A stretch of DNA of 64,000 bases, from assembly GCF_900129655.1 (NCBI RefSeq), contig NZ_FQWK01000008.1, forward strand, positions 62,001-126,000. Direction: 5' to 3'. Shown here piece after piece: positions 44,292 to 52,310 of this stretch. This stretch comes from Bacteroides clarus YIT 12056. Its GTDB lineage: Bacteria > Bacteroidota > Bacteroidia > Bacteroidales > Bacteroidaceae. Made by a program: the position numbers and the translations under genes. The notes beneath the pieces were generated by a model, which saw only the letters and a list, made by a program, of their open reading frames with translations, searched no databases and had not been told where the DNA came from. The stretch's first letter is position 1. Each line of letters starts with the position of its first letter.

Positions 44292-45467
44292 ATGAAGAGT
44301 AGATTAGTATTATTGGCATGTTGCCTGGCACTGCTCAGCAGTTGTGGACAAGGTGACAAAAGCACGGGCAAAGCACCCGAATTTGCAGTGATTGCAGTAG
44401 AAACTACCACTGCTAACTTGACAAACAGTTATCCGGCTACTATTAAAGGTAAACAAGACGTGGAAATTCGCCCGATGGTGAGTGGTTTTATCACTAAATT
44501 GCATGTGGACGAAGGTTCCGTCGTTCGTAAAGGACAAGTATTGTTCAGTATCGACCCTGTGCAGTACCAAGCTGCTGTAAACTCTGCCAAAGCCGCGGTT
44601 GAAACCGCAAAAGCCGCTGTAAACACACAAGAACTTACAGTAAACAACAAGCGTACGCTGAATCAAAAGAATATCATCAGCGATTACGACTTGCAAATGG
44701 CCGAAAACCAATTAGCACAAACCAAAGCGCAACTGGCGCAGGCGGAAGCACAACTGGTTAATGCCAAGAACAACCTGTCATATACCAGCGTAACAAGTCC
44801 CAGCGACGGTATCGTAGGTACCATCCCCTACCGTGTAGGTAGCTTGGTAAGCCCCTCCATGGCCACTCCGCTGACTACGGTTGCCGATATCTCCGAAATG
44901 TTCGCTTACTTCTCTATGACCGAAAGACAACTCCTATCGCTGATACGCGAGGGTGGCAGCATCAAGGAAATCCTGGCAAAAATGCCTCAGGTACAGTTGC
45001 AGCTGATTGACGGAACCATGTATGCCGACAGCGGACGCGTAGAAACCATCAGCGGTGTTATCGACCAAACCACAGGAGCGGTGAACATGCGCGCCCTTTT
45101 CCCCAACAAGCACAACATTCTGCGTAGCGGAGGTACGGGAAACGTGGTATTCCCCAACCCGATGGAGAACGTGATTATGATTCCTCAATCGGCTACCACG
45201 GAGATACAGGACAAGAAGTTCGTATTCGTCGCACAGCCGGACAATACGCTGAAAAATACCGAGATTCAGGTATTCAGCCTGAATGACGGCAAGTACTTCT
45301 ATGTTACCGGCGGTTTAAAAGCGGGTGATAAAATCGTGATAGAAGGTGTACAGAACCTCAAAGACGGACAAAGCATCACTCCTATCACTCCCGAAGAGAA
45401 AGAGGCCGAATATCAGAAAGCCCTCAAAGACCAGAAAGAAGGTAATATCCAAACTGCGTTCAATTAA
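44292..45467 (+). CDS. RND efflux periplasmic adaptor (AcrA/MexA-like lipoprotein)
   Basis: Membrane-fusion protein of 391 residues. The lipobox ends in C18 (LACCLALLSSC). The biotinyl-lipoyl halves are VEIRPMVSGFITKLHVDEGS and VTSPSDGIVGTIPYRVGSLV. Between them is the alpha-hairpin (residues ~95-165, AETAKAAVNTQE-like heptads). The beta-barrel and membrane-proximal domains follow to QSITPITPEEKEAEYQKA. It links the RND pump to the outer-membrane channel and is 28 bases upstream of the permease. The transported substrates are unknown. Confidence 0.95.
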   Translation: MKSRLVLLACCLALLSSCGQGDKSTGKAPEFAVIAVETTTANLTNSYPATIKGKQDVEIRPMVSGFITKLHVDEGSVVRKGQVLFSIDPVQYQAAVNSAKAAVETAKAAVNTQELTVNNKRTLNQKNIISDYDLQMAENQLAQTKAQLAQAEAQLVNAKNNLSYTSVTSPSDGIVGTIPYRVGSLVSPSMATPLTTVADISEMFAYFSMTERQLLSLIREGGSIKEILAKMPQVQLQLIDGTMYADSGRVETISGVIDQTTGAVNMRALFPNKHNILRSGGTGNVVFPNPMENVIMIPQSATTEIQDKKFVFVAQPDNTLKNTEIQVFSLNDGKYFYVTGGLKAGDKIVIEGVQNLKDGQSITPITPEEKEAEYQKALKDQKEGNIQTAFN

Positions 45468-45495
45468 CGTTTAACGCCCCTAATCACTAAATAAC

Positions 45496-48400
45496 ATGAA
45501 ATTAGATAGATTTATTAATCGTCCGGTGCTATCTACGGTAATCTCTATCCTGATAGTAATCCTGGGAGTTATCGGTTTGGCGACACTGCCTATCACCCAA
45601 TATCCGGACATTGCACCTCCAACGGTATCGGTACGCGCTACCTATACCGGTGCCAACGCCCAAACGGTGTTGAATTCTGTCATTGCGCCGTTGGAAGACC
45701 AAATCAACGGTGTGGAGAACATGATGTACATGACCTCCAATGCTTCCAATAACGGTTCCGCCGATATTTCCATTTATTTCAAGCAGGGTACCGACCCGGA
45801 TATGGCAGCCGTTAACGTACAGAACCGTGTCTCTATGGCTCAGGGTCTGCTGCCGGCCGAAGTAACCAAAGTCGGTGTAACCACGCAAAAGCGACAGACC
45901 TCAATGTTGATGGTATTCTCCATCTACGATGAGAAAGACCAGTACGACATCGAATTCCTTGAAAACTACGCCAACATCAACCTTATTCCGGAAGTAAAAC
46001 GCGTAAACGGTGTAGGTGACGCTACGGTGCTCGGTCAGGACTACTCCATGCGTATCTGGCTGAAACCGGATGTAATGGCACAGTACAAGCTGATACCTAA
46101 TGACATAGCCGGTGCATTGGCCGAGCAAAACATTGAAGCCGCTCCCGGTCAGTTCGGTGAACGCGGAAACCAGAGCTTCCAATACACAATCCGTTATAAA
46201 GGCCGTCTCCAACAACCGGAGGAATTTGAGAACATCGTTATCAAAGCCCTTGAAAACGGTGAAGTACTTCGTATGAAAGACATCGCCGACATCGAACTCG
46301 GACGTCTGTCATACAACTTCAACAATAAGGTAAACGGCCACAAGGCTGTATCTTGTATCGTATACCAGATGGCCGGAACCAATGCCACACAGACCATCAG
46401 TGACTTGGAAAAAGTACTTGACGAGGCTTCCGAAACGTTGCCTTCCGGTTTGAAAATCAATATCGCGCAAAGCGCCAATGACTTCTTGTTCGCTTCTATC
46501 CACGAAGTTATCAAGACCTTAATCGAGGCGTTTATCCTTGTGTTCATCGTAGTATATATCTTCTTGCAGGATATGCGTTCTACGTTGATTCCCGCCATCG
46601 CCATTCCGGTAGCGTTGATCGCGACGTTCTTCGTGCTGAAACTGATCGGATTCAGTATCAACCTGCTGACCCTCTCGGCCATGGTGCTTGCCATCGCGAT
46701 TGTGGTGGACGATGCCATAGTCGTCGTCGAGGGTGTCCATGCCAAGCTCGACCAGGGATATAAATCGGCAAGGACGGCATCTATCGACGCCATGAGTGAA
46801 TTGGGCGGCGCCATCATCTCCATTACGTTAGTGATGATGTCTGTGTTCGTGCCGGTAAGCTTCATGGGCGGTACCGCAGGTACGTTCTATCGCCAATTCG
46901 GTCTGACAATGGCCATCGCCATCGGTTTCTCCGCACTGAACGCCTTGACGTTGAGTCCGGCTTTGTGCGCCATCTTCCTGAAACCGCATAACAGTGATAC
47001 CGGCATAAAAGAGCGGATAGGCGTTGCCACGAAAGAGGCCCGTAAAATCATGGTGGCCCGCTATGCCGATTCCATCGGTAAAATGATGCGTCCCGGTCTG
47101 ACACTGCTCTTTACCGCAATTGCCATTTTAGGTATGATTTTCGGCTTGTTCAGCTTCGAGAATCATCCCGTACTTTGCCTGGTTATGATTGTAATCAGCG
47201 TATTGGCACTGGCCGGTATGACGACAGACAAGTTCAAACACTCTTTCAATGCATCTTACGACTCCATTCTGGGTAAATATAAGAAACAGGTACTTCGCTT
47301 CATCCAGAAGAAATGGCTGTCCGGCGGCATCGTCGCAGGTTCCATTGTACTGTTGATAGTCTTTATGAACATCACGCCCACAGGTATGGTGCCCAATGAA
47401 GACACCGGTACCATCATGGGTGTAGTGACGCTTCCTCCGGGTACTTCGCAAGAACGTGCCATGGAAATATTAGACCGTGTAGACAGCCTTGTGGCGGCCG
47501 ACCCTGCCGTACAGTCGCGTACGGTAATTTCCGGTTTCAGTTTCATCGGCGGCCAGGGACCTTCTTACGGTTCGCTCATTATCAAGCTGAAGAACTGGGA
47601 AGAACGTTCCACGATGCAGAATTCAACGGTGGTTTACGCCACGCTTTTCATGCGTGCGCAAAAAATCATCAAGGAAGCGCAGGTTTTGTTCTTTGCTCCG
47701 CCTATGATTCCGGGTTACTCCGCATCCAGCGATATCGAATTGAACATGCAGGATAAAACCGGCGGTGACCTCAGTCACTTCTTCGATGTGGTGAACAACT
47801 ATACCGCCGCTTTGGAAGCACGTCCGGAAATCAACTCCGCAAAGACCAGTTTCAACCCCAACTTCCCGCAGTATATGCTGGATATCGATGCGGCCGCCTG
47901 TAAGAAAGCAGGTCTCAGCCCGAGTGACATCCTCAGTACCATGCAGGGATATTTCGGCGGTCTGTATGCTTCCAACTTCAACAGTTTCGGTAAGATGTAC
48001 CGTGTCATGATTCAAGCCGAACCGGACGCAACCAAGAACCTGGAATCGCTCTCCAGCATCAAGGTGCGCAACGGCAACGAGATGGCTCCCATCACTCAGT
48101 TTGTATCTATCAAGAAGGTATACGGCCCGGATATCATCAGCCGTTTCAACCTTTACACATCCATGAAGGTGATGGTGGCTCCCGCCAGCGGTTACACATC
48201 CGGTCAGGCATTGGCTGCCATCGCGGAGGTTGCCAAAGAAAATCTGCCGACAGGTTTTGCTTACGAGCTCGGCGGTATGGCGCGTGAAGAGGCTGAAACC
48301 AGCGGCAGCACCACAGGCTTGATTTTCATACTCTGCTTCGTATTCGTCTACCTGTTGTTGAGCGCGCAATATGAAAGTTACATCCTTCCGCTCTCCGTAC

Positions 48401-48912
48401 TGCTCTCCGTGCCGTTCGGTTTGCTGGGTAGCTTCCTGTTTGTCAGCGGTATAGGTTCCTTAGGCAACATACCTGCACTGAAAATGATTCTGGGTACCAT
48501 GTCCAATGACATCTACATGCAGATTGCCCTCATCATGTTGATGGGTCTGTTGGCCAAGAACGCCATTCTGATTGTAGAGTTTGCCCTCGACCGCCGCAGG
48601 ATGGGTATGAGTATCACATGGGCTGCCGTACTGGGTGCCGCCGCCCGTTTGCGTCCTATCCTGATGACATCTCTGGCTATGATTGTCGGCTTGCTTCCGC
48701 TGATGTTTGCTTCCGGCGCAGGCGCCAACGGTAACCGTACATTGGGAACTTCGGCCATCGGCGGTATGTTAATCGGTATGATATTGCAGATATTCATCGT
48801 ACCCGCTCTGTTCGTTGCCTTCCAATACCTGCAAGAAAAGGTGAAACCGATGGAATGGGAAGATGTGGATAACTCGGATGCAGAACCTGAGATTGAACAA
48901 TACACTAAATAA
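45496..48912 (+). CDS. RND efflux permease (HAE1/AcrB-like) with an extra membrane segment
   Basis: Inner-membrane pump of 1138 residues, starting MKLDRFINRPVLSTVISILI. Landmarks of the HAE1 family are present: the proton-relay Asp pair in VDDAIVVVEGVHAK (TM4), GGTAGTFYRQFGLTMAIAIG, and late LLMGLLAKNAILIVEFALDR and ARLRPILMTSLAMIVGLLPL. It is about 90 residues longer than E. coli AcrB. The excess lies near residues 519-590 between TM6 and TM7 and holds two further hydrophobic stretches (LTLLFTAIAILGMIFGLF and VLCLVMIVISVLALAGM). It lies 28 bases downstream of the adaptor and is followed by the repeat spacer at 48919 and the outer-membrane channel. Confidence 0.95.
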   Translation: MKLDRFINRPVLSTVISILIVILGVIGLATLPITQYPDIAPPTVSVRATYTGANAQTVLNSVIAPLEDQINGVENMMYMTSNASNNGSADISIYFKQGTDPDMAAVNVQNRVSMAQGLLPAEVTKVGVTTQKRQTSMLMVFSIYDEKDQYDIEFLENYANINLIPEVKRVNGVGDATVLGQDYSMRIWLKPDVMAQYKLIPNDIAGALAEQNIEAAPGQFGERGNQSFQYTIRYKGRLQQPEEFENIVIKALENGEVLRMKDIADIELGRLSYNFNNKVNGHKAVSCIVYQMAGTNATQTISDLEKVLDEASETLPSGLKINIAQSANDFLFASIHEVIKTLIEAFILVFIVVYIFLQDMRSTLIPAIAIPVALIATFFVLKLIGFSINLLTLSAMVLAIAIVVDDAIVVVEGVHAKLDQGYKSARTASIDAMSELGGAIISITLVMMSVFVPVSFMGGTAGTFYRQFGLTMAIAIGFSALNALTLSPALCAIFLKPHNSDTGIKERIGVATKEARKIMVARYADSIGKMMRPGLTLLFTAIAILGMIFGLFSFENHPVLCLVMIVISVLALAGMTTDKFKHSFNASYDSILGKYKKQVLRFIQKKWLSGGIVAGSIVLLIVFMNITPTGMVPNEDTGTIMGVVTLPPGTSQERAMEILDRVDSLVAADPAVQSRTVISGFSFIGGQGPSYGSLIIKLKNWEERSTMQNSTVVYATLFMRAQKIIKEAQVLFFAPPMIPGYSASSDIELNMQDKTGGDLSHFFDVVNNYTAALEARPEINSAKTSFNPNFPQYMLDIDAAACKKAGLSPSDILSTMQGYFGGLYASNFNSFGKMYRVMIQAEPDATKNLESLSSIKVRNGNEMAPITQFVSIKKVYGPDIISRFNLYTSMKVMVAPASGYTSGQALAAIAEVAKENLPTGFAYELGGMAREEAETSGSTTGLIFILCFVFVYLLLSAQYESYILPLSVLLSVPFGLLGSFLFVSGIGSLGNIPALKMILGTMSNDIYMQIALIMLMGLLAKNAILIVEFALDRRRMGMSITWAAVLGAAARLRPILMTSLAMIVGLLPLMFASGAGANGNRTLGTSAIGGMLIGMILQIFIVPALFVAFQYLQEKVKPMEWEDVDNSDAEPEIEQYTK

Positions 48913-48918
48913 ATGCAG

Positions 48919-49002
48919 AATGAAGAATGATGAATGAAGAATTTTGGTTGCGACAAGCACGCTGCAAGGTAATTCTTCATTCTTCATTCATCATTCTTCA
49001 TT
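48919..49002. repeat. Inverted-repeat spacer, gaatgatgaatgaaga word
   Basis: Left arm 48919-48943 is made of gaatgaaga-type words; the right arm 48971-49002 is its reverse complement with one 7-base insertion (TTCATTC). Apart from that insertion all 25 bases of the arm pair. The loop is 27 bases. It fills the permease/channel spacer. Confidence 0.85.
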
Positions 49003-49015
49003 AAAAAAAACGATT

Positions 49016-50398
49016 ATGAAGAAAGAAATAATAACTCTGATGTGCGCAACTGCTTTATTGAGCAGCTGCCATATCTACAAATCATACGACAGACCCGAAG
49101 ATATTACTGTGGAAGGTCTGTATCGCGACACCGTCGCCGGTGGCGATACGCTTGCCGCAGATACCGCCAATTTCGGTAATCTACCCTGGAAGGAAGTGTT
49201 TACAGACGCCCGGTTGCAGGCGCTTATCGAACAGGCGTTAATCAACAATCCCGACTTGCGCAGTGCGGCACTGACCGTAAAACAGGCTCAGGCTGCATTG
49301 ATGTCCGCACGTTTGGCTTATGCTCCGATGCTGTCTCTCTCTCCGCAAGGAACGGTCAGCAGCTGGGATAAAGGTAAGGCTACGCAAACCTATTCGCTTC
49401 CGGTTACGGCAAGCTGGCAGATAGACCTGTTCGGCCAGTTATTGAATCCCAAGCGCAAAGCGCAGGTTTCCCTGAAACAGACGCAGTTCTATGAGCAAGC
49501 CGTACAGACGCAGGTGATTGCCAACGTAGCCAACATGTACTATACATTGCTGATGCTCGACCGCCAGCTGCAAATCAGCGAAGCGACTTGTGACATTCTG
49601 AAACGTAACCTCGAGACCGTAGAAGCAATGAAAGAGGCCGCTATGGCAAACAGCGCGGCCGTAGAGCAAAGCCGTACCGCCTATGCGCAAGTACTGGCTT
49701 CCCTGCCCGATATACGCCAAAGCATTCGCGAAACGGAGAACGCACTATGCCTGATGCTGAACCAACCGGCGCAAAGCATTGCACGCGGCGCATTGGAGGA
49801 ACAACAACTGCCGTCTGAATTTTCCACAGGCATTCCCTTGCAACTGTTGTCCAACCGCCCTGATGTGAAGGCCGCCGAAATGTCGTTGGCCGCAAGCTAT
49901 TACGACACCAACAGCGCACGCGCCGCATTTTATCCGCAGATTACTTTAAGCGGTTCCGCCGGCTGGACCAACAGTGCCGGTTCCGCCATCGTCAATCCGG
50001 GCAAGCTGCTGGCATCCGCCATCGGTTCGCTGACGCAGCCTTTATTCTACCGCGGCGCCAACATCGCCCGTCTGAAACAGGCCAAAGCACAGGAGGAACA
50101 AGCTAAAATCCAGTTCCAAACCACACTGCTCCAAGCCGGAAATGAGGTAAGCAACGCCTTGTATCAATATCAGATGACTTCGGATAAAGCGGTTTCACGC
50201 GAAATTCAAGTGAATTCTGCCCGTAAAGCTGCGGAAGATACAAAAGAATTGTTTAACTTAGGCACGTCAACCTATTTGGAAGTCCTGTCCGCCGAGCAGT
50301 CCTACCTCAGCGCGCAGCTTTCGGAAGTGGCCGACACCTTCGACCGCATGCAGTCTGTAATCAGCCTGTATCAAGCGTTGGGCGGTGGGAGAGAATAA
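49016..50398 (+). CDS. RND outer-membrane channel lipoprotein (OprM/NodT-like)
   Basis: TolC-superfamily lipoprotein of 460 residues. The lipobox ends in C18 (EIITLMCATALLSSC). Paired helical repeats (LRSAALTVKQAQAALMSARL; TNSARAAFYPQITLSGSAGW) and LSNRPDVKAAEMSLAASYYD are family hallmarks. It forms the exit duct of the tripartite pump with the two preceding genes. The ATG at 49016 is chosen since the signal peptide starts there; the longer frame to 48944 runs through the repeat spacer. A second repeat spacer follows the stop. Confidence 0.94.
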   Translation: MKKEIITLMCATALLSSCHIYKSYDRPEDITVEGLYRDTVAGGDTLAADTANFGNLPWKEVFTDARLQALIEQALINNPDLRSAALTVKQAQAALMSARLAYAPMLSLSPQGTVSSWDKGKATQTYSLPVTASWQIDLFGQLLNPKRKAQVSLKQTQFYEQAVQTQVIANVANMYYTLLMLDRQLQISEATCDILKRNLETVEAMKEAAMANSAAVEQSRTAYAQVLASLPDIRQSIRETENALCLMLNQPAQSIARGALEEQQLPSEFSTGIPLQLLSNRPDVKAAEMSLAASYYDTNSARAAFYPQITLSGSAGWTNSAGSAIVNPGKLLASAIGSLTQPLFYRGANIARLKQAKAQEEQAKIQFQTTLLQAGNEVSNALYQYQMTSDKAVSREIQVNSARKAAEDTKELFNLGTSTYLEVLSAEQSYLSAQLSEVADTFDRMQSVISLYQALGGGRE

Positions 50399-50402
50399 TA
50401 TC

Positions 50403-50489
50403 AGTTATGAGTTATGGGTTATAAGTTATTCTTGACGGCTCATCTCCCATAACTCATAGCTAATAACTCATAACTTATAACTCATAACT
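50403..50489. repeat. Inverted-repeat spacer, ataactcataactt word
   Basis: Arms 50403-50430 and 50462-50489 are inverted copies of 28 bases with about three mismatches, made of gttatgagttat and its complement. The 31-base loop carries yet another copy of the word (cccataactcat). It fills the spacer between the channel gene and lpxA and is not followed by a T-run. Confidence 0.85.
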
Positions 50490-50497
50490 AATTACTT

Positions 50498-51265
50498 ATG
50501 ATTAGTCCATTAGCATCTGTAGATTCTGCCGCAAAAATCGGTAAGAATGTAACCATTCAGCCTTTCGCTTACATCGAAGGAGATGTGGAAATCGGTGATG
50601 ACTGCGTGATTATGTCAAATGCAAGTATCCTCAAGGGTACTCGCTTAGGTAAAGGAAATAAGGTACATCATGGCGCCGTACTGGGTAGTGAACCGCAAGA
50701 TTTTCATTACACAGGCGAAGCAAGCCGGTTGATTATCGGTGACAACAACGACATTCGTGAAAATGTGGTTATCAGTCGTGCCACGCACGAAAGCGGATGC
50801 ACGCGCATTGGCGATAATAACTATCTAATGGACGGTGTTCACCTCTGCCACGACGTGCAAATAGGCAATCACTGCGTACTGGGAATTAAGAGCACGGTGG
50901 CAGGCGACTGCCGCATAGACGACTGTACAATCCTGAGCAGTAACGTTATCCTGCATCAGAATTGCCACATCGGCAGTTGGGTATTGATTCAGGCAGGTTG
51001 CCGCATCTCGAAAGACGTACCGCCTTATGTTATTATGAACGGTAATCCGGCAGAATATCACGGTATCAATGCGGTGGTACTCCAACACAAGCATCAGGTT
51101 ACCGAGCGTATCCTGCGCCATATCGTAAATGCGTACCGCCTGGTATATCAGGGAAACTTCAGCATACAGGACGCTTTGCAGAAAATCGAGGATCAGGTTC
51201 CGATGAGCGATGAAATACATAACATCATCAACTTTATCCGCGACTCGAAAGGTATTGTAAAGTAG
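50498..51265 (+). CDS. lpxA: Acyl-ACP-UDP-N-acetylglucosamine O-acyltransferase
   Basis: First enzyme of lipid A synthesis, 255 residues, near the usual 256-262. The left-handed beta-helix is seen as hexapeptide repeats (VTIQPFAYIEGDVEIGDDCV; IMSNASILKGTRLGKGNKVH). The catalytic His region reads YLMDGVHLCHDVQIGNHCVL, which aligns with E. coli H122/H125, so both His are kept. RISKDVPPYVIMNGNPAEYH and the helical C-terminus are also present. It is the last gene after the RND operon, and it may be a second copy in the genome, since Bacteroides usually also carry lpxA by lpxC-fabZ. A strong terminator follows. Confidence 0.93.
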   Translation: MISPLASVDSAAKIGKNVTIQPFAYIEGDVEIGDDCVIMSNASILKGTRLGKGNKVHHGAVLGSEPQDFHYTGEASRLIIGDNNDIRENVVISRATHESGCTRIGDNNYLMDGVHLCHDVQIGNHCVLGIKSTVAGDCRIDDCTILSSNVILHQNCHIGSWVLIQAGCRISKDVPPYVIMNGNPAEYHGINAVVLQHKHQVTERILRHIVNAYRLVYQGNFSIQDALQKIEDQVPMSDEIHNIINFIRDSKGIVK

Positions 51266-51292
51266 CCTCCGGTACATAAGGAAAGAACATAC

Positions 51293-51341
51293 AGAGTGTA
51301 GCGAACGCCGTTCCCCGGCGAATTCGCTACACTCTTTTTTT
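51293..51341 (+). terminator. Intrinsic terminator of lpxA
   Basis: AGAGTGTAGCGAA (51293-51305) pairs with TTCGCTACACTCT (51323-51335) as a perfect 13-base stem. The inner CGCCG...CGGCG extends it. A T-run follows from 51334 to 51341. Confidence 0.9.
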
Positions 51342-51402
51342 ATTGGGATACGACCGGGTAAAAGTATATTTCCCCATATCGCAAAGTACTTATGGCTGCT
51401 AC

Positions 51403-51500
51403 GCAATCTTAGAATAAAAGTTTCATTTATAAAAACCAAAGCTTTATTCTTATAAACCAAAGTCTAATTTATAAGAATAAAAGCTTTGTTTTAAGATTGC
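51403..51500. repeat. Nested inverted-repeat spacer, ttataagaataaaagctttg word
   Basis: Outer arms GCAATCTTA (51403-51411) and TAAGATTGC (51492-51500) enclose an inner arm pair, 51437-51456 and 51468-51488, complementary over 20 bases with one bulge. The stretch between also repeats the words ttataaa-accaaag twice. It lies between the lpxA terminator and the convergent CBM9-like gene. Nothing else is seen in the 310-base gap besides the lpxA terminator. Confidence 0.8.
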
Positions 51501-51575
51501 ATGGCATCGGAACGGACTTTCCATCCCGGTACGGCAGGTTCTTAACAGGGAAAGCGGCAATTGCCACCTTATACT

Positions 51576-52310
51576 TTATTCGAAGCGTAACGCTCCGAAA
51601 AATTCCGGACAGTGGAAGTTCGGCTTTTCCAAATCAATGGGATTCCATGACAGAAAATGGGGAGTTTGCAACTTATCACCGCATTTATAGAAATTGGCAC
51701 GGATAGTCTTACCGTCCAATGAGGTAATGTTATGCATAAAGAAAGCGGAATAAGGTATTACCAAGGCCACCTCCCAGCTACATTCTCCTACCCGTTCCTC
51801 AAAATCCTCACGCCCCAAGGAAGACCAACGTTGCACTTTATCAAGAATTTCCTGCGACGCATGCCGGCGATCGGAGCGTCCGGCTCCCGCGCCGATAAGC
51901 AGCCGCCCCGCACAGTTACATTCCATATTGTAATATACTCCGTCTCCGGCAGGAATGGAGAAGAACTCCACACAGGCATCTTCCCAAACCGGTCCGTTGT
52001 CTTTGCCCGCTACCGCGCGTACACTGGCCTCTTTCACTTTATAGTGAATCAGGATAGCATTGTCCGTATGGGCAATACGGAATTTAACATCCGGGCAATA
52101 TGGATATGCCGCCCAGTTCACCGTACTAATCGGCTGAAAAGCCACTTTTTCTTCATCCAACAGAGCAGGCACCGCTTCTACCGGTATATTTGCCATACTC
52201 ACTTTCTTGACATCCAATTCTTTCATCGTCTTATTTTTGGGAGTTAACGCGAATAAGGGCAAGACACAGCAGCCCATCATCGCCGCCATTATATACCTCT
52301 TTAAATGCAT
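51576..52310 (-). CDS. Carbohydrate-binding family 9-like protein
   Basis: A 244-residue protein with a CBM9-like beta-sandwich: AYPYCPDVKFRIAHTDNAIL, KDNGPVWEDACVEFFSIPAG, YYNMECNCAGRLLIG, WEVALVIPYSAFF and RANFYKCGDKLQTPHFLSWN. A hydrophobic start (KRYIMAAMMGCCVLPLFAL) suggests export. An internal ATG (MKELDVKKV, residue 29) is an alternative start for a cytoplasmic form; the first ATG is kept since it forms a plausible signal. It overlaps the stop of the upstream kinase gene by 10 bases. It may bind an oligosaccharide from the neighbouring locus; no catalytic residues are seen. Confidence 0.82.
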   Translation of the reverse strand: MHLKRYIMAAMMGCCVLPLFALTPKNKTMKELDVKKVSMANIPVEAVPALLDEEKVAFQPISTVNWAAYPYCPDVKFRIAHTDNAILIHYKVKEASVRAVAGKDNGPVWEDACVEFFSIPAGDGVYYNMECNCAGRLLIGAGAGRSDRRHASQEILDKVQRWSSLGREDFEERVGECSWEVALVIPYSAFFMHNITSLDGKTIRANFYKCGDKLQTPHFLSWNPIDLEKPNFHCPEFFGALRFE

